Part shown: one piece after another, positions 1 through 10,564 of the stretch
How positions within the stretch are numbered: position 1 is the stretch's first letter
Layout of the letters: every line of letters starts with the position of its first letter
NCBI RefSeq assembly: GCF_024298905.1
Contig: NZ_CP101154.1
Location: forward strand, 124,001 to 188,000
Origin: Natronomonas marina
Lineage (GTDB): Archaea > Halobacteriota > Halobacteria > Halobacteriales > Haloarculaceae
Length of the DNA stretch: 64,000 nucleotides
Direction: 5' to 3'
Program-made: the position numbers and the translations under genes
Notes under the pieces: generated by a model
What the model was told of the DNA's origin: nothing
The model's database searches: none
What the model saw: only the letters and a program-made list of their open reading frames with translations

Positions 1-23
1 GCGAGACTCCATCGACGGCCGAC

Positions 24-200
24 TCAGCCGGCGGTCCGCTCGAGGGCCTCCCCGAGCTCCTCGCGCACCGGAATCCCGCGGGAGCGAAGCGCCGTCTTCA
101 TCTTCGCCGTCGACACGCCGCCCCGGGCGGCCGCCCGCTCGAGGTCGAGCGTCCCGCTACGATACAGCGTCATCGCCGCCGTCAGTGACCTGAATGACAT
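24..200 (-). CDS. Small DUF7317/UPF0175-like helix-turn-helix protein
   Basis: A 58-residue protein starting MSFRSLTAAMTLYRSG. It has a short helical region of the form seen in UPF0175/DUF7317 proteins, with LDLERAAARGGVS resembling a helix-turn-helix followed by a conserved LRSRGIPVR. I chose the internal ATG at 200 rather than the upstream ATG at 266, because the extra 22 residues look non-coding and an AT-rich TATA-like stretch (about 212-225) lies just upstream. Proteins of this type are usually small DNA-binding or antitoxin-like proteins, but no toxin partner is visible here. The family name is from memory of the sequence pattern. The function is unknown. Confidence 0.6.
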   Translation of the reverse strand: MSFRSLTAAMTLYRSGTLDLERAAARGGVSTAKMKTALRSRGIPVREELGEALERTAG

Positions 201-414
201 CTGGCCTTCGGCCGAATAAATTCGGTACGAGTAGTTAAATCTTCTGCGAGAATAGATGCCATACAATAGGAGAAAATGAGTAGAAAAACGTCGATTGTTT
301 TGATATATGTGGTAGAATAAGACGAACTTCTATCAGGCCTCCGAGGGAAAGAGACGTTCGATGCCGGCGGCGTCGCTGTCGCTCCGCGCTGCTCGCCGTT
401 GGTTCGGGACGGAA
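201..414. other. AT-rich intergenic stretch
   Basis: The segment from about 215 to 345 is markedly AT-rich compared with the surrounding GC-rich DNA. It holds no convincing ORF and probably contains the promoter of the leftward small gene. Together with the tRNA 3'-end copy at 415 it may mark the edge of an old integration site. Confidence 0.4.
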
Positions 415-436
415 CGGGCCGAGAGGGATTTGAACC
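415..436 (-). repeat. Partial copy of tRNA-Lys 3' end (attachment-site-like)
   Basis: This 22-bp block is identical to the 3' end of the adjacent tRNA-Lys (544-565). It lies 129 bp beyond that 3' end, in the direction of transcription. Integrases of archaeal elements commonly use tRNA 3' ends as attachment sites and leave such copies. Only about 107 bp of sequence separates the copies, so no element remains; this would be a scar. The intervening DNA also contains a degenerate tRNA T-arm-like block near 480-500. Confidence 0.55.
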
Positions 437-544
437 GGAGCCAGACGTGCTCGCTCACGCCGTTCGCTGCGCGCGACTGGCAGGATTCAAATCCTCCTCT
501 GCCGGTTCACTCGACGGTTCGCTCCGCTCACCGTCTCGTTGCAC

Positions 545-617
545 GGGCCGAGAGGGATTTGAACCCCCGACCATCTGGTTAAAAGCCAGATGCTCTGCCG
601 GACTGAGCTATCGGCCC
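545..617 (-). tRNA. tRNA-Lys (anticodon UUU)
   Basis: On the minus strand the seven-base acceptor arms GGGCCGA (617-611) and TCGGCCC (551-545) pair perfectly. The D-arm motif GCTCAG, a seven-base anticodon loop with TTT, and a T-arm ending GGTTCAAATCC are all present. The anticodon UUU reads lysine. No intron is seen and CCA is not encoded. Confidence 0.95.
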
Positions 618-657
618 GCGACTCCGCGTTGTCGTGGTTCGCGGTAAATCCTTTCGA

Positions 658-1311
658 TTAGAGGAACTCCTCGAGGGCCTCGACGACGACCTCCTCGGGC
701 GGAACGTCCTCGAGGGCGGCGTGCCGGCGGAGTTCCCGGTAGGTCGCCGGCGGCAGCGAGACCTGGAGTTCCCCGAGGTCGATGCCCTCGGCGGCCAGCG
801 CCGACTCGACGCTCTCGCCGTCGTTCACCCGGGAGGCGATGGACCGGACCTCCCGGACCGTGAGGTCGTGGTCCAGCGCCGCCCACGCCAAGAGGAACCG
901 GGACTCGCCGGCGACGCGGGCGATGTGCTTCGCGGCGGTCGGCGCGATTTCCCCCAGCGCGACGTGTCGACGAATCGAGCGCGGCAGGTCGTGGACCCGG
1001 GCCCACTTGCGGATGAACGAGACGGTCACGTCGCCGTCGGCGCGCTCGGCGGCGGCCTTGTAGGAGCCGGTCCCCCGAACCAGCGCCGCACAGGCGGCCG
1101 CCCCCCGGAGTATGTAGACGTTGTCCTCGCTGCCGACGGTGTTGTTGGCGAACCGACCGACGGTGTCGGCCGCCGCCGCCAGGCTCTCGGGGTCGGTCGG
1201 GTCGAACTGGACGGCGCTCTCGCCGGCGACGCGGGGGTCTCCCCGGATGACCGGCTGGCCGACCGGCGACTCCCGGTCGGTCGGTGGTTCGCCGCCCCGT
1301 TCGTCACTCAT
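658..1311 (-). CDS. DUF7119 family conserved haloarchaeal protein
   Basis: A 217-residue acidic protein. The start is the ATG at 1311 (MSDERGGEPPT); the open frame continues upstream but that part is low-complexity antisense sequence. The middle (FANNTVGSEDNVYILRGAAA...SYKAAAERA) resembles haloarchaeal DUF7119 proteins, and the C-terminus (VSLPPATYRELRRHAALEDV) looks like a ribbon-helix-helix-type segment. This suggests nucleic acid binding, which is inference. It is convergent with nothing: the large exporter gene lies upstream on the same strand, ending 67 bp away. Function unknown. Confidence 0.7.
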   Translation of the reverse strand: MSDERGGEPPTDRESPVGQPVIRGDPRVAGESAVQFDPTDPESLAAAADTVGRFANNTVGSEDNVYILRGAAACAALVRGTGSYKAAAERADGDVTVSFIRKWARVHDLPRSIRRHVALGEIAPTAAKHIARVAGESRFLLAWAALDHDLTVREVRSIASRVNDGESVESALAAEGIDLGELQVSLPPATYRELRRHAALEDVPPEEVVVEALEEFL

Positions 1312-1378
1312 CGATCTCCGGTACGGACAGCGAGGGGAAAAACGTCCCGCCACCGGGAGCGACGAGCGCACGCACGCG

Positions 1379-4300
1379 TCAGTCGTCGTCGGCGTGGTCG
1401 CCACGGCCCGCGGCGCCGGCCGGCGCGCCGTTCCGGGCACGGTGGAACTGATCGAGGGTCGCCTGGCTGGCGCCGTCGGGCGCCGAGAGCCACTCGACGG
1501 CCGCCTCGTGTGAGAGCGGGCGACGCCGGTCGTCGCCGTCGGCACCGGGCGCCAGCAGGCCGTAGTCGTCCAGCCGTCCGAGGGCGGCCTCGACCGCCGG
1601 CGTCTCGAGGTCGGTCACGGCCGCGATGGCGTCCGGCGAGGCGCCGTCGAGCCACTGGAGGGCGACGAACACCGCGGCTTCGGTCTCCGAGAGACCCAGC
1701 CGCTCGTAGACCGCGATCCACTGGCCGTCCAGCGGGCCGCCGCCGCCGCTGCCGGCGGTCGGCGTCGCCGGACCCCTCGGTTCGTCGTCGAGGTACGACA
1801 CCGTCCGGTCGGTCGACCCCGGCCGGACCGCCCGCGTCCAGATGACGAGCATACTCGGAAGCAGGAACACGCTCCCGAGGAAGGCGTAGACGATGGTGAG
1901 CCCGGTGATGATCCCGAACTGCTGCAGCGGCGGCAGGATCGAGAAGGCGAGCACGCCGAACCCGCCGACCGTCGTCGCCGCGCTCCCCAGGAGTGCGCCG
2001 CCGGTGCCGGTGACGCTCCGCGAGATGGCCTCCTGGAGGTCGCGGCCGCGCTTGCGCTCCAGCACGTACCGCTCGCTCATGTGGATGTTGTAAGCGATGC
2101 CGAGACCGACGGTGAGGCTCGTTATCGTGCCGGTCATCACGTTGAACGGGATGCCGAGGAGGTACATCGTCCCGAGGATCCACGTCACCGAGAGGACGAT
2201 GGGCACGAGCGTGACGAAGCCGAGCGAGGCGCTCTCGTGGACGCGGCGATAGCCCGCCATGAGGAAGAGAAACACCGCGAGGATGGTGACGACCAGGCTC
2301 TGGACGACCGTCGTGAAGAGCTCCTCTTCGACGTCGCTGAAGACGACCAGTTGGCCGGTCGCGGTGGCCTCCAGGCCGTCGCCCTCCACACCACCGGCGA
2401 CGGCGCGCATCTCCTCGGCGACCGCCCCGGAGGAGGCGTCCCCGCGGGCGGAAACGATCAGCTGGACCGCCTCGTAATCGCCCTCGTCGGTCCGGTGGAC
2501 GACCGCCGCGGCGCGGTCCGGCGCCGTGGCGAACAGCCCGTCGTACAGCGCCTCGACGTTCCGGTCGGGGACGCCGTCGCCGTCGGTATCGGCGGCGACG
2601 AAGCTCTCGTTGAACGTCGCGTTCCTGGCGGCGACGGACTCCATCACCGAAAGCGGGCTCTCGATGTCGGCCGATCCGTCCGGCAGCCGCTGGACGGTGT
2701 CCTTTTCGGCCGCGGCGGCCTCCGCGTCCGCGACGCGTTCGAGGACGTCGTCGCGGGTCACGCTGCCCTCGATCAGTATCCGCCCCTTGGTGTCCTGTCT
2801 GACGAACCGGTCGTTGACGAGCGCCATGCTCGATTTCGCGGTGTACTCGCCGGGCGCGAACGGTTCCGGGAGTTCGTCCATCCACGCCGGCGGTTCCTCG
2901 GCGATGAAGTCGTCCTGATCGAAGGAGGTATCCAGCTGGACGGCCCCGTAGACGCCGCCGGAGGTCAAGAGCAGCGCGACGAGGACGACCCCCCACGGCG
3001 ACGCCGCGGCCAGCCGACGGCCGCCGTCGAGGAACGACTCGAAGGCGCCGCCGTCGGTCCCGAACGCCCGTTTCCGTCGGTCGAAGCCGCGGGCCTCGAG
3101 GAACGAGTCGAGTTCGACCTTCAGCGCCGGGACGAACACCGTGAAGACGACCAGCGCGGCGAGGATGCCGAACGCGTTGACGATACCGAAGTCCCGGAGC
3201 GGGCCGATGGGGCTCGTGAGGTTCGACAGGAAGCCGATGACGGCCGTCGCGGTCACCCACAGGAGCGCGACGCCGACGCCCCCGAGGGCGACGTCCATCG
3301 CCACTCGGGAGCTTTCCTCCTCCGCTTCCTGTCGCCGCTCGCGGTGGCGCATGAAGACGTGTATCGCGTAGTCGATCCCCAGCCCGATCAGCAACACCGG
3401 GACCGAGATCATCACCTGATTGAACGCGATGCCGGTCCAGCCCATGAACCCGAACGTCAAGAGCAGGACCGTCAGGGTGCCGACCAGTCCCAGCAGGATG
3501 TCGAGGACGTCCCGGTAGGCGATCGTCAACACGACCGCGACGAACAGCAGCGCCATCGGCAGCACGATGAGGAGGCTGTCGACCATCGAACGGTTGATCT
3601 CCTCGGAGACGAGGCCCCCGCCGAAGACTACCCCGTCGTCGATTGCCGCGGTGGGGTCGTCGCCGGCGCTGCCGCCGTCGGCTCCGGTTCCGCCGGGGGT
3701 CGGCGTCGCCGTCGGTGTACCGCTCTGTGCGGCGGCGACGCCGGCGGGTGCACCCCGACTCTCTCGGGGACCGCCCGCCGACGAACCGTTCCCGTCCTCG
3801 AAGGTGTCCTCGACGATGGCCCGCATCGCAAGCTGGGCCTCGATGACCTCCTCGGAGACCTGCCCCTCGACCTCGTCGGGGGCCTTCGTCTCGTGGGTGA
3901 CGAACAGCGTCCTCGCGTCGGTGCTGTTCGAGCCCGCCTCGTAGTCGGTCGGCAGGAAGACGTACGCGCCGCTGCCGCCGTCGCTCTCCCCGAGTATCGT
4001 CGCCAGAACGTCGTCGATCTCCGACTCGTTCATCGAGGCCAGTTGCGAGCGACGCTCCGAGAGGTTCAACTCCAGTTCCGCCAGCGCGTTCCGGCGCTCC
4101 CGTAGTTCCTCGGCGCGGGCTTCGAGCGTCTCGCCCTTCGCTTCGAGTGCTTCGGCGTCGGCTTCGAGCTCGTCGCGGCTCTCGTTGAGGCGGTCGGCCC
4201 GTTCCTGCAGGGCCGCGGCGTCGGCTTCGAGTTCGGCGCGGCTCTCGTTGAGGCGGTCGGCCCGTTCCTGCAGGGCCGCGGCGTCGGCTTCGAGTTGTGA

Positions 4301-5170
4301 TTTGTTCTCTTGCAGCTGCCGACCGCGTTCCTCGAGCTCGTCGCGGCTCTCGTTGAGCTTCTCGCGGCGCTGTTCGAGCTCTTCGCGGCGCTGTTCGAGT
4401 TTCTCGCGGCGCTCTTCGGCCTCCGAGGGCGGTATCTCGAAGGAGCGAGCCTTCTCTTCGAGCTCCTCGGCGTCGGCTCGCAACTGCTCGGCGTCCGCTT
4501 TCAGCTCTTCGGCGTCGGCTCGGAGTTCGTCGCGGCTCTCGTTGAGGCGGTCGGCACGCGCTTGCAGTTTCTCGCCGCGCGCTTCGAGTTTCTCGCGGCT
4601 CTCGTTGAGACGGTCGGCCCGTTCTTGCAGTTTCTCGCCGCGCGCTTCGAGTTCGTCGCGGCTCTCGTTGAGGCGGTCGGCACGCGCTTGCAGTTTCTCG
4701 CCGCGCGCTTCGAGTTTCTCGCGGCTCTCGTTGAGCGATTCGGCACGAGCCTCGAGTTCCTCGGCGTCCGCCCGGATGTCCTCGCCGCGGTCGAGCCGGA
4801 CGGCGGTCTCGGCGACGATTCCCGCGATGTCGTCGAAGGGGTCCGCGCCGAGCGTCGCGTTGACCGTCTCGTTCGCACGCAGGCGCTCCTGGAGCACGAG
4901 CGTCGCCAGCAGGCCCTCCTTCGAGAGGACGTCGTCGCCCTCGACGATTATCTGCGAGCCGGTGGTGTTCGCATCGGTGCCGAAGTTCTCGTCGACGTAC
5001 GCCTGCGCTTCGGCGGCCTCCGAGTCGGTCTCGAACTGCTGGAGGGAGGCGGAGTCGTCGACCGCTGCCGCCCCCGACCCCACCAGCAGCGAGACCACGA
5101 GCATGACGGCTATGGTCTCCCGACTCCGCTCGACGACGACCGAACGCAGTCGCTCACCGAGGTCGGCCAC
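1379..5170 (-). CDS. RND/MMPL-family exporter with long coiled coil and C-terminal winged helix
   Basis: A 1263-residue membrane protein. An N-terminal transmembrane helix (about residues 17-36) is followed by an extracytoplasmic domain containing a very long coiled coil (about 130-390) built from 21-residue, three-heptad repeats of the type ADRLNESRDELEARGEKLQ. Two blocks of clustered membrane helices follow (roughly 530-740 and 970-1130), as in RND superfamily/MMPL lipid or hydrophobe transporters, with a second extracytoplasmic domain between them. After a Gly/Pro linker the last ~115 residues form a TrmB-like winged helix (GLSETEAAVFVALQWLDGAS). RND proteins of this type export substrates using the ion gradient; the substrate is unknown. 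The coiled coil and the DNA-binding-like tail are not usual in MMPL proteins. Confidence 0.85.
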   Translation of the reverse strand: MADLGERLRSVVVERSRETIAVMLVVSLLVGSGAAAVDDSASLQQFETDSEAAEAQAYVDENFGTDANTTGSQIIVEGDDVLSKEGLLATLVLQERLRANETVNATLGADPFDDIAGIVAETAVRLDRGEDIRADAEELEARAESLNESREKLEARGEKLQARADRLNESRDELEARGEKLQERADRLNESREKLEARGEKLQARADRLNESRDELRADAEELKADAEQLRADAEELEEKARSFEIPPSEAEERREKLEQRREELEQRREKLNESRDELEERGRQLQENKSQLEADAAALQERADRLNESRAELEADAAALQERADRLNESRDELEADAEALEAKGETLEARAEELRERRNALAELELNLSERRSQLASMNESEIDDVLATILGESDGGSGAYVFLPTDYEAGSNSTDARTLFVTHETKAPDEVEGQVSEEVIEAQLAMRAIVEDTFEDGNGSSAGGPRESRGAPAGVAAAQSGTPTATPTPGGTGADGGSAGDDPTAAIDDGVVFGGGLVSEEINRSMVDSLLIVLPMALLFVAVVLTIAYRDVLDILLGLVGTLTVLLLTFGFMGWTGIAFNQVMISVPVLLIGLGIDYAIHVFMRHRERRQEAEEESSRVAMDVALGGVGVALLWVTATAVIGFLSNLTSPIGPLRDFGIVNAFGILAALVVFTVFVPALKVELDSFLEARGFDRRKRAFGTDGGAFESFLDGGRRLAAASPWGVVLVALLLTSGGVYGAVQLDTSFDQDDFIAEEPPAWMDELPEPFAPGEYTAKSSMALVNDRFVRQDTKGRILIEGSVTRDDVLERVADAEAAAAEKDTVQRLPDGSADIESPLSVMESVAARNATFNESFVAADTDGDGVPDRNVEALYDGLFATAPDRAAAVVHRTDEGDYEAVQLIVSARGDASSGAVAEEMRAVAGGVEGDGLEATATGQLVVFSDVEEELFTTVVQSLVVTILAVFLFLMAGYRRVHESASLGFVTLVPIVLSVTWILGTMYLLGIPFNVMTGTITSLTVGLGIAYNIHMSERYVLERKRGRDLQEAISRSVTGTGGALLGSAATTVGGFGVLAFSILPPLQQFGIITGLTIVYAFLGSVFLLPSMLVIWTRAVRPGSTDRTVSYLDDEPRGPATPTAGSGGGGPLDGQWIAVYERLGLSETEAAVFVALQWLDGASPDAIAAVTDLETPAVEAALGRLDDYGLLAPGADGDDRRRPLSHEAAVEWLSAPDGASQATLDQFHRARNGAPAGAAGRGDHADDD
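4548..4736 (-). repeat. Three 63-bp tandem repeats inside the exporter gene
   Basis: Three direct copies of a 63-bp unit begin at 4548, 4611 and 4674, differing at a few positions. Each encodes 21 residues (exactly three heptads), so copy-number change would keep both the frame and the coiled-coil register. A second, diverged pair of similar units lies at about 4160-4290. Confidence 0.85.
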
Positions 5171-5422
5171 TGTTCTCCCCGAGGATCGATCGAAACTGTG
5201 TCATATCCGTTCTTCAGAACCCGGACTGCCGGAGGGTCCTTCGAGCGCGACGTCCGGCAGGCGGGGTAGCCTCCAGTTGTACACTGCGTGGCGCTCCTGC
5301 AACCAAGAGTTACTCCCGGCTATGATAGGGGATTTAATAACCGACCGTCGCCCGACGGATTCGGGACTTCGAACGCCGGAAAACCGGTAGACAAGCCGCC
5401 GGCAGTCGCTCGCCGCGAGGCC

Positions 5423-5545
5423 TCAGTCCTCGCGCTCGTCCGACATGTGCTCCCACACCTCGGCGCAGCCACAGCCGTCCTCGACCCCGTCGAGGTGGCT
5501 GGTGTCGACATCGTCCTCGGAGTCGTCGTCCGTTCGTCGGCTCAT
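5423..5545 (-). CDS. Small acidic CGC-motif protein (40 aa)
   Basis: A 40-residue ORF, MSRRTDDDSEDDV..., with the motif DGCGCAEVWEHMSDE. Its ATG overlaps the TGA of the preceding 27-codon ORF (ATGA arrangement), which implies translational coupling. The acidic first half followed by a Cys-x-Cys and a Trp-rich tail looks like a genuine haloarchaeal microprotein, possibly binding a metal. Function unknown. Confidence 0.6.
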   Translation of the reverse strand: MSRRTDDDSEDDVDTSHLDGVEDGCGCAEVWEHMSDERED

Positions 5546-5625
5546 CCTCTCTCCTCCTCGTACAGCTCGGGAGCGACGTCAGCCGACGTGTGCTGACGGG
5601 TCTCCTCCCGCTGTCGGTCACTCAT
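5542..5625 (-). CDS. Leader-like small ORF (27 aa)
   Basis: A 27-residue ORF, MSDRQREETRQHTSADVA..., whose stop overlaps the start of the next small gene by ATGA. A TATA-like TTAAAC inside the imperfect inverted repeat TCACT-N6-AGTGA (about 5643-5658) lies 20-30 bp upstream, so this could be the first cistron of a two-gene microprotein transcript. It is too short to recognise. Confidence 0.45.
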   Translation of the reverse strand: MSDRQREETRQHTSADVAPELYEEERG

Positions 5626-5851
5626 CGTCCCCCCGTAGACCCTTCACTCGTTTAAGTGAACGCTCCGCTGTAAGGAATACCCTTGCTCGCGGTTTCCGGC
5701 GGTTGCTGCCCCTTTCTCCGACGGAGAAATAGCGAAAAACCCACCGAAGGCGGTCGATGGTACCGAACTCGGCCGTCAGGAAATCCCGTGACGGCCGGCA
5801 ATCGGTGTTCGTTCCGACGACCTTACCCGCCCGGGCCGACTCCCCTCGGCC

Positions 5852-6202
5852 GTGACCACCTCGGTACACCAGCTCGACGACGGGGCGTGGCTCAGCGTCA
5901 ACGACTCCCGGGTGGTGAACGTGAGCGACCTCTGGTGGCTCGCACGGCACGATTTCTGCGGCTGCGAGATGGCCGACTTCCTCGCGGAGGGGTTCGTCGA
6001 GGTGGGCGTCGACCCCCCGGACGTCGAGGGACGCATCGCGGGCCAGTGTATCGCCTGCGGCGAGAGCGGCGTCACCGACTGGCTGACGCTCGGCCGCGTC
6101 GTCGATCCCGAGCGTGGCGACTTCTACGCCGTCGACCCCACGAGCGTCCACGTCCCCGAACGTCGACGGCGTCTGGCACGGTCGAGCGACCGCTCGGAGT
6201 AA
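5852..6202 (+). CDS. Conserved hypothetical protein with Cys pairs
   Basis: A 116-residue protein with a GTG start (VTTSVHQLDDGAW). It has CGCEMADFL in the middle and GQCIACGESGVTDWL further on, which could form a zinc-binding site. Codon use is typical of the genome. It lies 86 bp upstream of the siroheme reductase on the same strand and may be co-transcribed with it. I do not recognise a named family. Confidence 0.65.
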   Translation: MTTSVHQLDDGAWLSVNDSRVVNVSDLWWLARHDFCGCEMADFLAEGFVEVGVDPPDVEGRIAGQCIACGESGVTDWLTLGRVVDPERGDFYAVDPTSVHVPERRRRLARSSDRSE

Positions 6203-6288
6203 CCGGCAACAATATCCGGGGGAGGGGAGACGCGGGGAGGCTTGACGAGACGGCCGGCCGTATATGCGGGGGGACCCAGGGGACGGAC

Positions 6289-8031
6289 ATGCCGAGCAAG
6301 GTCGAAGGCTGGAAGGACGAGGTCTACGGCGAGGAGATCCGTGACCACCTCTTCCGGTTCGCAGAGGAGGGATGGGATGCCATCCCCGACGACGAGCACG
6401 ACGCCTGGTTCGAGCGGTTCAAGTGGTGGGGGCTGTACCACCAGCGGAAGGGCCAGGAGTCGTACTTCATGATGCGCATCGGGACGCCGAACGGACGCCT
6501 GACGCCCGAACAGCTCCGGGTCGTCGGCGAGATAGCCAACGAGTACGCGACCGGACCCGTCGACAACCCCGAGTTCGGGGACGCCTACTGCGACTGGACG
6601 ACCCGGCAGTCCATCCAGCTCCACTGGATCCAGCTCCAGGACGTGCCGGACATCTTCGAGAAACTGGAGGCGCACGACCTCTCGACCATCCAGGCCTGTG
6701 GCGACTCGTGGCGCAACATCGTCGGCTCGCCGATGGCGGGCCGCGACGCCGACGAGCACATCGACGCCTGGCCGGTCATCGAGGACCTCCACGACACGTT
6801 CAAGGGCAACGAGGACCACGCCAACCTCCCCCGGAAGTGGAAGGTCGCCGTCACCGGCGACACTCGCGGTTCCGGGCAGGCCGAGATCAACGACCTCGGT
6901 TTCGAGCCCGCGACCAAGGACGGCCGGAAGGGCTTCAACGTGAAGGTCGGCGGCGGCCTCTCGCGGAAGGAGCCCCGCTTCGCCCGCGACATCGACGTCT
7001 TCGTCACGCCGGAGACCATCACCGACGTCGCCGGCGGCATCTCGGCGCTGTTCCGCGATCACGGCGACCGCGAGGACCGCTTCAACGCCCGCATCAAGTT
7101 CCTCGTCGACGAGTGGGGCACCGAGAAGCTCCGGCGCGTCCTCCAGGAGGAGTACGTCGACTTCGAACTCCCGACGGCCGGCGAGGACCTCCGCGAACAG
7201 TACACCTACAACGCCGGCCGGGCCGACGAGACCGGCGACTACGTCGGCGTCCACGAGCAGGTCGACGGCCAGAACTTCGTCGGGCTCTCGGTACTGGTCG
7301 GACGGATGGGCGCCGACGACGTCATCGAGTTGGCCGACCTCGCCGAGGAGTACGGCTCCGAACTCGTCGGCCTCACCCAGCGACAGAACGTCATCGTCGC
7401 CGACATCGCCGACGAGGACCTCGACGACTTCCTCGCCGAGGACCTGCTGGACGACTACTCGCCGGACCCCCACCCGTTCATGCGGGGCTCCATCGCCTGT
7501 ACGGGCACCGAGTACTGCTCGCTGTCCATCGTCGAGACGAAGAACCGGATGGTCCGCTACGCCCGCTGGCTGAAGGACAACGTCGAGCTCCCCTCGGGCG
7601 TCTCGGACTTCCACATCCACCTGTCGGGCTGTACGGCCTCCTGTGCCCAGCCACAGATAGCCGACATCTCCCTGCGGGGGATGAAGACCCGCAAGGACGG
7701 CGAGCCGGTCGAGGCCTTCGACATCGGTCTCGGGGGCGGCCTCGGGGAGAACCCGCAGTTCGCCGACTGGGTCGAGATGCGCGTCGCCGCCGACGAGGTG
7801 CCGGGCTACGTCGAGAACCTGCTGGCCGTCTACGAGGAGGAACGAAAGGAGGGCGAGTCCTTCCGCGACTACATCGAGCGCCACGACGAAGAGGAATTGA
7901 ACGGTCTCGCCGAGCCGGAGGAGACCTCCTACGAGGACCCGTATCTCGGCAACACGAAGATGACGTGGTACCCCTACGCCGAGGAGTCGGACATGGACGC
8001 CTCGCCGGCGCCCGCGGCGGCCGACGACTAG
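6289..8031 (+). CDS. Ferredoxin-dependent nitrite/sulfite reductase (siroheme, 4Fe-4S)
   Basis: A 580-residue protein starting MPSKVEGWKDEVYGE. It shows the two-lobed NirA/CysI plan, with the characteristic cysteine pairs for the siroheme-bridged 4Fe-4S cluster: CTGTEYC at residues 404-410 (CX5C) and CTASC at 448-452 (CX3C). The family carries out six-electron reduction of nitrite to ammonia or sulfite to sulfide, taking electrons from ferredoxin in the cytoplasm. No nitrate reductase or other assimilation gene is adjacent, so the choice between nitrite and sulfite cannot be made from context. The ATG at 6289 was chosen because the open frame upstream encodes only arginine-rich antisense-like sequence. 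Confidence 0.9.
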   Translation: MPSKVEGWKDEVYGEEIRDHLFRFAEEGWDAIPDDEHDAWFERFKWWGLYHQRKGQESYFMMRIGTPNGRLTPEQLRVVGEIANEYATGPVDNPEFGDAYCDWTTRQSIQLHWIQLQDVPDIFEKLEAHDLSTIQACGDSWRNIVGSPMAGRDADEHIDAWPVIEDLHDTFKGNEDHANLPRKWKVAVTGDTRGSGQAEINDLGFEPATKDGRKGFNVKVGGGLSRKEPRFARDIDVFVTPETITDVAGGISALFRDHGDREDRFNARIKFLVDEWGTEKLRRVLQEEYVDFELPTAGEDLREQYTYNAGRADETGDYVGVHEQVDGQNFVGLSVLVGRMGADDVIELADLAEEYGSELVGLTQRQNVIVADIADEDLDDFLAEDLLDDYSPDPHPFMRGSIACTGTEYCSLSIVETKNRMVRYARWLKDNVELPSGVSDFHIHLSGCTASCAQPQIADISLRGMKTRKDGEPVEAFDIGLGGGLGENPQFADWVEMRVAADEVPGYVENLLAVYEEERKEGESFRDYIERHDEEELNGLAEPEETSYEDPYLGNTKMTWYPYAEESDMDASPAPAAADD

Positions 8032-8035
8032 CCGG

Positions 8036-10564
<2,529 letters not shown>

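Noticed and set aside
2081-4105. 674-codon open frame opposite the RND exporter
   Set aside because: Shadow of the exporter: no domain pattern, and its composition mirrors the antisense codons.
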